Shown: piece by piece, positions 1 through 7,054 of the stretch | Layout: each line of letters opens with the position of its first letter | Position numbering within the stretch: the first letter of the stretch is position 1 | Source of the DNA: CAYSQW01 sp964433135 | Lineage (GTDB): Bacteria > Acidobacteriota > Aminicenantia > Aminicenantales > Aminicenantaceae | Direction: 5' to 3' | DNA length: 20,917 bases | Assembly: GCA_964433135.1 (NCBI GenBank) | Contig: CAYSQW010000061.1 | Location: 1-20,917, forward strand | Position numbers and translations under genes: made by a program | Notes under the pieces: generated by a model | The model's database searches: none | Seen by the model: the letters and a program-made list of their open reading frames with translations, nothing else | What the model was told of the DNA's origin: nothing

Positions 1-1
1 G

Positions 2-808
2 TGCCGGAAAAAATATACCGGTCCACCGGAATGGGAAAAAACCCATTACATCGTCGAAACGCTGAGAAAATCGTTCTGGCTGTATAATTACGGCTGTTCG
101 GCGGATGACGAGGAAGTTCAGAAGCTGGTGGAGTTTCTCTTCTCCACTCAGTCTAAGGAAGGGGATTTTCGAGGCGCTTACCTCAATGAGTATGCACCGA
201 CCTATCATGCACTGACATTGGATGCCTTATGTCTTTTCGGATATCAGGATGATCCGAGAACGCAAAAAGCCTACCGATGGGTCATACGAAACCGCCAGGA
301 GGATGGCGGCTGGGTGATTCCCTATCGAACCATAAAAAAAGACGAACTGCGGAAACGTTATAATTTCGACGCGCAGCTGAAGCTCAAACCCGTTAAATCC
401 GATACTTCGCAACCCTACTCCCATCTGGTAACGGGCATGGTGCTGAGGGCCTTGGCGTCATCTTCCCATTGGAGAAACAGAAGGGAAACGCGCAGAGCGG
501 GAGAACTTCTGGCAGCCAGATTCTTCAAAGCCGACAAATATGAAGATCGCCGTAGGCCTGATTTTTGGGCGGAGATCACGTATCCTTTTTGGGCGACCGA
601 TATCCTGAGCAGCCTGGATTCTCTCTCCAGGATCGGATTTTCTCCGGAATTGCCGCCTATCAAAAAAGCGCTGAACTGGTTATTGAAGCGTCAGAAGGCT
701 CAGGGATACTGGGAAGCGGGTTATAACAAATCCACATTGGAAGATCACCTTTGGGTGACGTTGGTGGTTCTGCGTATATTAAAAAGGTTCGATCTGATCG
801 ATATTTAA
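2..808 (+). CDS. Prenyltransferase/squalene-cyclase-repeat protein, 3' part
   Basis: The frame is open from the first bases of the window to the TAA at 806-808, so the gene begins upstream; 268 residues are visible. It shows repeated QW-like segments of the terpenoid-cyclase/protein prenyltransferase alpha-alpha toroid fold: STQSKEGDFRGAY, RNRQEDGGWVIPY and KRQKAQGYWEAGY, each followed by a helix, with a closing segment STLEDHLWVTLVVLRILKRF. The DXDD proton-donor motif of squalene-hopene cyclases is absent from the visible part, so cyclase activity cannot be claimed. Many bacterial proteins with these repeats have no known substrate. No signal peptide can be judged because the N terminus is missing. 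folK follows 38 bases later on the same strand. The fold assignment is fairly secure; the function is unknown. Confidence 0.72.
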   Translation, partial: CRKKYTGPPEWEKTHYIVETLRKSFWLYNYGCSADDEEVQKLVEFLFSTQSKEGDFRGAYLNEYAPTYHALTLDALCLFGYQDDPRTQKAYRWVIRNRQEDGGWVIPYRTIKKDELRKRYNFDAQLKLKPVKSDTSQPYSHLVTGMVLRALASSSHWRNRRETRRAGELLAARFFKADKYEDRRRPDFWAEITYPFWATDILSSLDSLSRIGFSPELPPIKKALNWLLKRQKAQGYWEAGYNKSTLEDHLWVTLVVLRILKRFDLIDI

Positions 809-846
809 GCCGCGGGAAGAGGATTCCCCTTAAGAAGGAGCTTCCG

Positions 847-1326
847 ATGCGCTATTTTATAGGGCTTGGCGCCAATCTGGGGGACCGAGAAGAAAACCTG
901 GCGCGGGCGCTCAGCTCTTTCATCTCTTCCGGAATGGAATTGAAAAAACAGTCGGCCTACTATGAGACGGAACCCGTTGGGCCGGTTGAACAACCCTGGT
1001 TTTTAAACCAAGTGATCGAGGTCGATTCGGACATGTCTCCCAGGGAAATGCTGTCCTTCCTTCATAAAATAGAAAATCGCATGGGAAGGCGCCGAGGGAT
1101 ACCACTGGGTCCGCGTTGTATCGATCTGGATATTCTGCTTGCCGGGGATGCGGTGATATCCGATGCGGATCTTACGATACCTCACCGTGGACTCAACCAT
1201 CGAAAATTCGTTCTGGTGCCGATGCTTGAAATCGCCCCTGATGTTCGGCATCCGGTATCCGGTCTGACGATACGTGAGCTGGTCTCAATCTGTCGGGATA
1301 CTTCGCGGGTCATCATGGTGAAATAA
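847..1326 (+). CDS. folK: 2-amino-4-hydroxy-6-hydroxymethyldihydropteridine pyrophosphokinase (HPPK)
   Basis: This cytosolic enzyme moves pyrophosphate from ATP to 6-hydroxymethyl-7,8-dihydropterin in folate synthesis. The 159-residue length is typical of stand-alone HPPK. Family signatures are in order: GLGANLGDRE at the N terminus, PVEQPWFLNQV in the pterin-binding region, RRRGIPLGPRCIDLDILL carrying the catalytic Arg and the two Mg-binding Asp residues, and IPHRGLNHRKFVLVPMLEIAPD near the end. The ATG at 847 is chosen because AAGAAGGAG at 832-840 lies six bases upstream and because the family starts directly at this GLGANLG strand; the same frame is open further upstream to a GTG at 751, inside the preceding gene, but that would add 32 unrelated residues. 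No other folate gene is nearby. Identification is secure. Confidence 0.95.
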   Translation: MRYFIGLGANLGDREENLARALSSFISSGMELKKQSAYYETEPVGPVEQPWFLNQVIEVDSDMSPREMLSFLHKIENRMGRRRGIPLGPRCIDLDILLAGDAVISDADLTIPHRGLNHRKFVLVPMLEIAPDVRHPVSGLTIRELVSICRDTSRVIMVK

Positions 1327-1399
1327 ACCATAGGATAAAGCCGTTCACGGTTATCGTGCTTCCCCCGGGTGAGGCGCCCGCAGGCAGGCTGCTTTCCAC

Positions 1400-1425
1400 G
1401 ATCATGCATATTTATGCGTATGATC
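1400..1425. repeat. Imperfect inverted repeat
   Basis: GATCATGCATA (1400-1410) faces TATGC (1413-1417) and ATGATC (1420-1425), leaving a 2-base loop region and a 2-base bulge (GT, 1418-1419). It overlaps the first codons of the disrupted barrel gene. With the larger palindrome 20 bases downstream it could fold the leader of that relic or bind a protein; both ideas are inference. Confidence 0.4.
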
Positions 1426-1920
1426 GGATCAAAAGCCGCTTGTCTCGTCAGCATCATGATGCTGACGCCCCTTGCCTCTCAAACCGCCATTCTCCGCGCA
1501 TGATGACATCTCAATGGAAACCCGTCAGTATGTTAACAGGGAAGATTCAACTTTCCCCGCCGACGGGATCGCCGGATACGGGTTTTTATATGAAAGCGTG
1601 GTGGCGGGAGTGTATCATGTTGATAAAAGAAGCGAAAATCCCATGAGATTCCTCAGCGGTGGGGGAATGGATTTCGGGAAAGAAAACCTGTTTTCATCGC
1701 GGCGAATTCATTTTGACGTCATGTGAAAAGCTTGATTCAGCGCTGCCAATTGATGGATAATCTCTATGCGTACGGTAATGTGGACAGCGGCCGAATTCAC
1801 GGTTGGGAGTTGGAAATGGACCTCACGCCGATTTTGGGATGGAGCAAATTCGGAAACGCTTTTACCTTCAATGGGAAGAGCGCGCGAAGCTTTATCTTGG
1901 GATTGCGATATGAATTTTAG
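1414..1920 (+). pseudogene. Frameshifted relic of a small secreted or outer-membrane beta-barrel protein
   Basis: Three pieces in two frames join into about 165 residues. From ATG 1414 one frame gives a signal-peptide-like start (MRMIGSKAACLVSIMMLTPL then AS) and stops at 1501. A second frame, open from 1466 to the TGA at 1724-1726, continues with an amphipathic stretch including GIAGYGFLYESVVAGVYHVD and SGGGMDFGKENLFSSRRIHF. The first frame resumes near 1717 and ends at 1920 with WELEMDLTPILGWSKFG and SFILGLRYEF; alternating residues and a terminal Phe are the usual mark of an outer-membrane barrel. The size fits an eight-stranded barrel, but I cannot name a family. The two frame changes suggest a decayed gene; base-calling or assembly errors are the alternative. 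It ends 14 bases before the phospholipase start. Confidence 0.5.
1446..1467. repeat. Perfect 22-bp palindrome
   Basis: The left arm CGTCAGCATCA (1446-1456) is followed with no spacer by its exact reverse complement TGATGCTGACG (1457-1467). It lies in the signal-peptide coding part of the frameshifted relic. A palindrome with 11-base arms is not expected by chance in 21 kb. It may be a dimeric-protein binding site, a cruciform or hairpin, or a relic of whatever disrupted the gene. No T run follows, so it does not look like a terminator. Confidence 0.6.
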
Positions 1921-1934
1921 GGATGAGATTTGAA

Positions 1935-4379
1935 ATGAATGAATCTGCAACCAACCGAGCCGAGAAAGGTATCCGTTGGATGATGACGTTCACGCTTTTG
2001 ATGTTGTTGGGCTCCGGAGTTTGGGCGCAGGAACGTCCCAAAGTGGGCTTGGTGCTTTCAGGCGGGGGGGCCAAAGGCTTGGCGGAAATAGCGACCCTGA
2101 AGCTTTTGGAAGAACTGGGGATTCCGGTCGACTGCATCGCGGGGACCAGTATGGGGGGGATCGTGGGCGGACTGCATGCGGTCGGATACTCCGGTTGGGA
2201 TCTGGAACACTTGGTGCTGGCGACCGATTGGAATGAAACCCTTACCGATAGACCACCAAGAAATTATAAACCGTATTTTGAAAAAAAGGAGGACGGTAAA
2301 TTCCAACTGGAATTCGGGTTTGAAAACCGTGAAATCTGGATGCCGCGGGGATTGATCATGGGGCGCAAAGTTTCACTGCTGTTTTCCAGCTTGATCTTCC
2401 CTTACGCAGGAGTGATGGAATTTGACGACTTGCCGATCCCTTTCCGTTGTGTCGCCGTCGATCTGCTGACGGGAAGAGAAGTCGTATTGAAGAAAGGTTC
2501 GCTTGCGAAAGCGATAAGGGCCACCATGGCCATCCCTTCCGTATTCACCCCGGTCGAATGGGAAGACTACCTGCTTATAGACGGAGGATATGCCAACAAT
2601 CTTCCCGTCGATGTCGCTCGGGAAATGGGAGCGGATATCATCATCGCCGTCGATGTCGGTCGCCCGTTGATGGAAAAAGCCAAGATCCGATCGGCATTGG
2701 ATGTTCTGCAACAGTCGATTGCCATGCTGGGACTTGATAAGTGGAGAGAAAACTCCCAAAAGGCGGACATCGTGATCCGGCCGGATTTGTCCGGATATTC
2801 CGCTGTGGATTTCTATGATATGGATCGGTTGCTGCGAATAATGGAAATCGGTGAACAGGCGGCTGAAAAAGCCAGACCGAAATTGATTGAACTGCGGGAT
2901 CGATTACAACTCGATTCCCGTCGCGAGGAAACATCCAAACTCACCGATTTTAGGGGAATGAGGATAAGCCGTATCAGCGTAACATGCCGGGATTCGGATG
3001 TGCCGGAAGAGATAAAAAATCGTCTCCAGGATATAATCTCCGCCGAATACGGATCGAACAAGGTGCGAAAATCCATTGCGGAAATCAAGTATGATTTCGA
3101 TTTGGACGAGATCGTTTTCGAAGTCGTGAAAACCGGTCCCGACACCGTCGGACTAAACCTCCGTGTAAAGGAACAACAGCTTCCTTTTATCACGGAAATA
3201 GAGATCAGCGGGAACCGGAAGCTTTCCACGAAGTTCATTTTCCGCCTGTTGGGATTAAACACGGGGGAGGAACTCGATACCGAATTTCTCAACCACAAGG
3301 TCATGGAAATGTATGGGCTTGGATATTTCGAAGAGATCGAATATGAGATCCGCCCTTTGGGAAATAACAATATAAAGCTTTTCTTCAGGATAAAAGAGCT
3401 TCCTGAAAGGAAAATAAGGGTGGGACTCCGATATGATGACGAGCACAAACTGGTAGCGGTGGTAGGATCCAGCATTACGAATATACCGGTTACGGGGCTG
3501 CGAATCGAAAGCGCTTTTCAGTTCGCGGGACTGAACCAGATGGACTTGAGAATATTTTACCCTTCGAGAACCATGAATCTCCCTGTGTATCCTTTCCTCG
3601 ATTTGAGCTATAAGGATATCAGCCGGAATCTGTATGGAGGGGATGGAACGCGCATTGTGCGTTACAACGACCGGTCCGGCTCCGCGGCTTTAGGCGTCGG
3701 TTTGCTGTTCACTCGGTGGTTGAATTCCGAGATTTCCTATGAACAGGAATACATGAATCTGCGGCCCACCATCATGGCAACCGATTTGGACCTGTTCCCC
3801 AGGAGGAAAGACCATCTCAAAAAAATTCATACCGAATTTACGATAGATACGCTCGATGACAAATTGATTCCACATAACGGGTTATGGCTGCGGGCTGAAT
3901 TCGAAGGAAGCTTTTCGAGATTGAATTCAGATATAAATTATAACCGCAAAAGCCTTGCGGCGGATTTCTATACGACGTTTTCTGGAAGGCATACGATCAG
4001 GTTTTATGGTTATTGGGGATTCGGGTCCAAGGGATTGCCCGTATATAAATATCACAATCAGGGAAATCCTTTGAGTTTTGTAGGTATGCATTATAATCAG
4101 CTGTTCGGGAACCGCCTTTCCCTGCTTCGATTCGATTATCGCTTCGCCTTGAAGAGTTATCTGCATCTTAAGTTTATGGCGAATATCACACTCGATTTCG
4201 AATGCCGGCTGCCTGAGAGGACCTATCGACCGGACAACCTGAAGGGGGCGGGAGTGGGGCTCATGTTTTCTTCACCCTTCGGTCCCTTGGAACTTACGTT
4301 CAGCAGGGGCAACAAAAATTTCACCCAACCCGGCAAGGGGCGGAGCCTGATCACATTCACGGCGGGAACCAGGTTTTAG
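1935..4379 (+). CDS. Patatin-like phospholipase with POTRA and outer-membrane barrel (PlpD/type Vd-like)
   Basis: An 814-residue exported serine acyl hydrolase. A signal peptide (hydrophobic TFTLLMLLGSGVWA) precedes a patatin domain at about 35-310 with the oxyanion loop GGGAKG (43-48), the nucleophile motif GTSMG (Ser72) and the partner DGG (Asp216), so the Ser-Asp dyad is complete. Residues about 340-490 form one or two POTRA-like units (second one: ITEIEISGNRKLSTKFIFRL). The rest, to the final TRF, is rich in alternating strands, as expected of a 16-stranded BamA/FhaC-type barrel. Known relatives (PlpD, FplA) show or secrete a phospholipase A1 activity at the cell surface. The ATG at 1935 is preferred because AGGGATGAG at 1919-1927 is well placed; an in-frame ATG at 1923 has no such site. 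The relic barrel gene sits just upstream. Confidence 0.88.
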   Translation: MNESATNRAEKGIRWMMTFTLLMLLGSGVWAQERPKVGLVLSGGGAKGLAEIATLKLLEELGIPVDCIAGTSMGGIVGGLHAVGYSGWDLEHLVLATDWNETLTDRPPRNYKPYFEKKEDGKFQLEFGFENREIWMPRGLIMGRKVSLLFSSLIFPYAGVMEFDDLPIPFRCVAVDLLTGREVVLKKGSLAKAIRATMAIPSVFTPVEWEDYLLIDGGYANNLPVDVAREMGADIIIAVDVGRPLMEKAKIRSALDVLQQSIAMLGLDKWRENSQKADIVIRPDLSGYSAVDFYDMDRLLRIMEIGEQAAEKARPKLIELRDRLQLDSRREETSKLTDFRGMRISRISVTCRDSDVPEEIKNRLQDIISAEYGSNKVRKSIAEIKYDFDLDEIVFEVVKTGPDTVGLNLRVKEQQLPFITEIEISGNRKLSTKFIFRLLGLNTGEELDTEFLNHKVMEMYGLGYFEEIEYEIRPLGNNNIKLFFRIKELPERKIRVGLRYDDEHKLVAVVGSSITNIPVTGLRIESAFQFAGLNQMDLRIFYPSRTMNLPVYPFLDLSYKDISRNLYGGDGTRIVRYNDRSGSAALGVGLLFTRWLNSEISYEQEYMNLRPTIMATDLDLFPRRKDHLKKIHTEFTIDTLDDKLIPHNGLWLRAEFEGSFSRLNSDINYNRKSLAADFYTTFSGRHTIRFYGYWGFGSKGLPVYKYHNQGNPLSFVGMHYNQLFGNRLSLLRFDYRFALKSYLHLKFMANITLDFECRLPERTYRPDNLKGAGVGLMFSSPFGPLELTFSRGNKNFTQPGKGRSLITFTAGTRF

Positions 4380-4389
4380 AGACGGATAC

Positions 4390-4413
4390 CGGGATTCGCC
4401 GCCTCCCGTTTAT
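4390..4413 (+). terminator. Weak hairpin after the phospholipase gene
   Basis: CGGGA (4390-4394) and TCCCG (4404-4408) can pair around a 9-base loop and are followed by TTTAT. The stem is short and the T run is poor, so this is at best a weak terminator between the phospholipase and the PLP-enzyme gene. Confidence 0.3.
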
Positions 4414-4440
4414 CATTCATGGTTCAGTGAAAGGAGTCAT

Positions 4441-5625
4441 ATGAAAACCAAACCGGTACAACCTGTATTCGATATTCGGAAATGGAGAAGAGAATTTCCA
4501 CTGCTGGAGACGCATGTCCATCTTGGGAATTGTTCTCAGTCTCCCCAGTCTCACCGTGTCCGGGAAGCGGTGGAAGGGTATTTGAATCATTGGAACAGCG
4601 TAGGAATGGATTGGGATGAGTGGATGGAGGCGATTTATCGGTCCAAGTTGGAATTCGCACGTTTGATCGGGGCGGAAGCGTCGGATATATCCATGCACGG
4701 ATCGGTATCCCAGGTGACCTATGCCGTAGCCAGCGCGCTTGACTACGGTGGGAAACGGAATCGAGTGGTGATTACGGATGCCGATTTTCCTACAGTCGTG
4801 CACATTTGGAAGGCTTGTCGGCGTATGGGATATGAACTGGATACCGTTCCGGTCCGGGACGGAGCGATCGATATGGAAGACTACGAACGTATCGTAAACG
4901 AAAGGACGCTGCTGGCATGTATTCCCGCCGTATATTACCTCAACGGTTTCAAACAGAATATCTCCGCCGTTGCTGAGATCGTTCATCGGAAGGGAGCGAA
5001 GCTGTACGTAGATGCCTATCAGAGTTTGGGAACGGAATTGTTAGATGTCCGTGAGGTACCCGTGGACTTGCTGTCATCAGGAAATCTGAAATACCTGTTG
5101 GGTGTACCCGGTTCCGCTTATCTGTATGTTCGACCGGAGCTGATATCATCCATGCGTCCCATGGCGACAGGGTGGTTCGGGCAGGAAGATCCATTCGCTT
5201 TTGACATCGCTCGCTTTGAATATGCTGCGGATGGCCGGCGCTTCGACACCGGAACGCCCTCCGTCATCACGGCCTATGCGGCTCAGGCCGGGATGAGCAT
5301 CGTCAACGAGGTCGGCATCGATAACATCAAAGCTTGGATCGATGAACTTTCCCGATTCGCATTGGATGAAACGGCGCGGCGGGGGATGCATACCGTGTCT
5401 CCGAAGGATATTCGATGCAAAGGCCCGATAACGGCGGTTAGGGTACATGATTCGCACGCCGTGGAAGCGGAATTGAAAAGACGGAATATTATTGCGTCCG
5501 CCCGGGGACCCGTGATCCGATTGGCTCCGCATTTCTTCAGTACCCGGGAAGATATAGCAGGCGCGCTGGAAGTCCTCGCCGATATCATGAACGGGTTTCA
5601 TGACGGCACGAGCCAAAGAGGTTAG
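4441..5625 (+). CDS. Class-V PLP-dependent aminotransferase-fold enzyme
   Basis: A 394-residue cytosolic fold-type I PLP enzyme of the aminotransferase class-V group (cysteine desulfurase, selenocysteine lyase, kynureninase). VDAYQSLG gives the Asp191 that holds the pyridine nitrogen and the stacking-region Gln194; SSGNLKYLLGVPGSAYLYV places the Schiff-base Lys at 217. The desulfurase-type active-site Cys motif is not apparent, so an IscS/NifS role is unlikely. RFDTGTPSV (about 261-269) matches the usual substrate-carboxylate region, and the C-terminal small domain (VRVHDSHAVEAELKRRNIIASARGPVIRLAPHFFST) is typical. The start ATG follows AAGGAG (4431-4436) at four bases. The NSS transporter begins two bases after the stop, so the two are probably co-transcribed and share a substrate. 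The exact reaction (beta- or gamma-elimination, hydrolysis, transamination) cannot be told. Confidence 0.82.
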   Translation: MKTKPVQPVFDIRKWRREFPLLETHVHLGNCSQSPQSHRVREAVEGYLNHWNSVGMDWDEWMEAIYRSKLEFARLIGAEASDISMHGSVSQVTYAVASALDYGGKRNRVVITDADFPTVVHIWKACRRMGYELDTVPVRDGAIDMEDYERIVNERTLLACIPAVYYLNGFKQNISAVAEIVHRKGAKLYVDAYQSLGTELLDVREVPVDLLSSGNLKYLLGVPGSAYLYVRPELISSMRPMATGWFGQEDPFAFDIARFEYAADGRRFDTGTPSVITAYAAQAGMSIVNEVGIDNIKAWIDELSRFALDETARRGMHTVSPKDIRCKGPITAVRVHDSHAVEAELKRRNIIASARGPVIRLAPHFFSTREDIAGALEVLADIMNGFHDGTSQRG

Positions 5626-5627
5626 GC

Positions 5628-6977
5628 ATGCCCGAAGCTCATAAACGAGAAACCTTTTCTTCGTTTTTTGGGCTTCTTATGTCCATGATCGGAGTCGCGG
5701 TCGGCCTGGGGGCTGTATGGCGGTTTCCTTACATGGTGGGCAGGTTCGGCGGCTCCGCTTTCGTGCTGTTTTATCTTGCGGTTGTTATTTTTGTCGGGAT
5801 CCCCGGATTGATGGCGGAATGGTCGCTGGGTCGAACCACTCTGCGCGGGACCTGGGGTGCTTTTGACCGAGGCGGATTGCCGGGCGGTAAAATAGTCGGC
5901 GTCTTCCTGTTTTTTATCGTATTCTGGGCGACAGGTTACTATTCCAATGCGGTCGGCTGGGTCGGGATCCACGCACTGGGAGAGCTGGCGCGAGCCCTGC
6001 ACATCCCCATGGATGCGTCCGCGATACTCCCGCCGGAACATGGATGCAGCATCACGTCATTTCTGATGCAGTTCGGTATGACCGGATTCATCATTCTGAT
6101 GTGCGGAATGGTTTTGCGGAAAGGGCTGCGGAAAGGAATCGAGAGGATAAGCAAAGTTATCGTGCCCGCACTTTTTATAATCCTTGCCTTGCTTATCCTG
6201 CGTTCGGTTACGCTATCCGGCGCGGGGGCGGGGATGCGATGGTATATCGGAGGATTTCATTGGCATGAGTTAACCCCATCGGTGATGGCGGCGGCCTTGG
6301 GAATGGCCTTTTTTTCTATGTCTCTGGGTGGAACCTTCATGGTGATATACGGATCTTATCTGGATAAAAGGCAGAGTATTCCACGCAATGCATTGCTTAC
6401 GGGATTCGGCGCCATGTTGGCGGGAATTTTATCCGGATTCGTGATATTTCCTGCGATTTTCTCTTTTGGAATGAAACCCGACTCCGGGCCGAGCTTAATA
6501 TTTTCCACGTTGCCGGGCGTATTTTCCCGAATGCCGGCAGGCTGGTTGTTCGGCCTTTTGTTTTTTCTGGGACTCTTCGGCGCGGCTTTTCTGTCTGACG
6601 TCGCCGCGTTCGAAGTACTCGTGGGGGGGATCGTGGACAACACCGCAATCCCGCGCCCGAAGGCCGTCATGCTCGTTTGTAGTTTGGTCATGTTGCTGGC
6701 GGTGCCTCCCATGATCAATATGAAAATATTTTTTGTTTGGGATCTGACATTCGGTTCCGGTATGCAGGCCTTCGGGTCGCTGCTGGCCGTAATCACGCTG
6801 GGGTGGTGCATAAAAAGCTCTGATGGAATCCACGACCTCGGTCATGGAACCAGCCGGAATTTTACACGCTTGCTGTACTGGTGGATAAGGCTGATCGTTC
6901 CGGCTGCCATCCTTTTCGTGGGAATCAATTGGCTTCTGGATTCGGTCTTCGGGATAAAGCTGATTGGGACCGGATAG
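5628..6977 (+). CDS. Neurotransmitter:sodium symporter (NSS/SNF) family amino-acid transporter
   Basis: A 449-residue inner-membrane transporter with about eleven hydrophobic helices and the family's opening signature in TM1-TM2: VGLGAVWRFPYMVGRFGG, then GIPGLMAEWSLGR. Its length is that of 11-TM bacterial members such as MhsT. TM6 reads MAFFSMSLGGTFMVIYGSYL. By hand alignment to LeuT/SERT, both sodium-1 asparagines are alanine here (Ala29 for LeuT Asn27, Ala262 for Asn286), and the sodium-2 Thr354 equivalent is Leu322 while the next Ser (323) is kept. This is unusual and may mean altered ion coupling. The substrate is probably an amino acid or related amine, most likely the one used by the PLP enzyme encoded immediately upstream. 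AGAGG at 5616-5620 serves as the ribosome site. Family assignment is secure. Confidence 0.9.
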   Translation: MPEAHKRETFSSFFGLLMSMIGVAVGLGAVWRFPYMVGRFGGSAFVLFYLAVVIFVGIPGLMAEWSLGRTTLRGTWGAFDRGGLPGGKIVGVFLFFIVFWATGYYSNAVGWVGIHALGELARALHIPMDASAILPPEHGCSITSFLMQFGMTGFIILMCGMVLRKGLRKGIERISKVIVPALFIILALLILRSVTLSGAGAGMRWYIGGFHWHELTPSVMAAALGMAFFSMSLGGTFMVIYGSYLDKRQSIPRNALLTGFGAMLAGILSGFVIFPAIFSFGMKPDSGPSLIFSTLPGVFSRMPAGWLFGLLFFLGLFGAAFLSDVAAFEVLVGGIVDNTAIPRPKAVMLVCSLVMLLAVPPMINMKIFFVWDLTFGSGMQAFGSLLAVITLGWCIKSSDGIHDLGHGTSRNFTRLLYWWIRLIVPAAILFVGINWLLDSVFGIKLIGTG

Positions 6978-7030
6978 AGTTTTACGCGCGGTTCCGGTTC
7001 CCTAGAGGGAAATTATCCGATCAGGATCAA

Positions 7031-7052
7031 GAGTGCCGCGCGGGCGGCACTC
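7031..7052. terminator. Hairpin between convergent genes
   Basis: A perfect 9-bp stem, GAGTGCCGC (7031-7039) and GCGGCACTC (7044-7052), closes a GCGG loop. It sits between the transporter stop (6977) and the peptidase stop (7055), where a bidirectional terminator is expected. Neither side has a strong T run, so termination efficiency is uncertain. A smaller stem, TTCCC/GGGAA at 6998-7011, lies just before it. Confidence 0.6.
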
Positions 7053-7054
7053 CC

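Noticed and set aside
1327..1413. A riboswitch or structured RNA upstream of the relic gene
   Set aside because: GC-rich short repeats are present, but none of the conserved cores I know (TPP, cobalamin, SAM) could be recognised.
1356..1646. A 96-codon plus-strand frame through the decayed region
   Set aside because: No signal peptide, strand pattern or ribosome site; the signal-peptide and barrel-like pieces lie in the other two frames.
2813..3475. A 220-codon Ser-rich frame antisense to the phospholipase
   Set aside because: Composition is that of a reverse-complement shadow and there are no motifs; the plus strand encodes clear POTRA sequence.
7031..7052. GAGTGC-containing hairpin as a CIRCE-like half site
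   Set aside because: It is a compact 9-bp stem between convergent stops, far from heat-shock genes, and best explained as a terminator.
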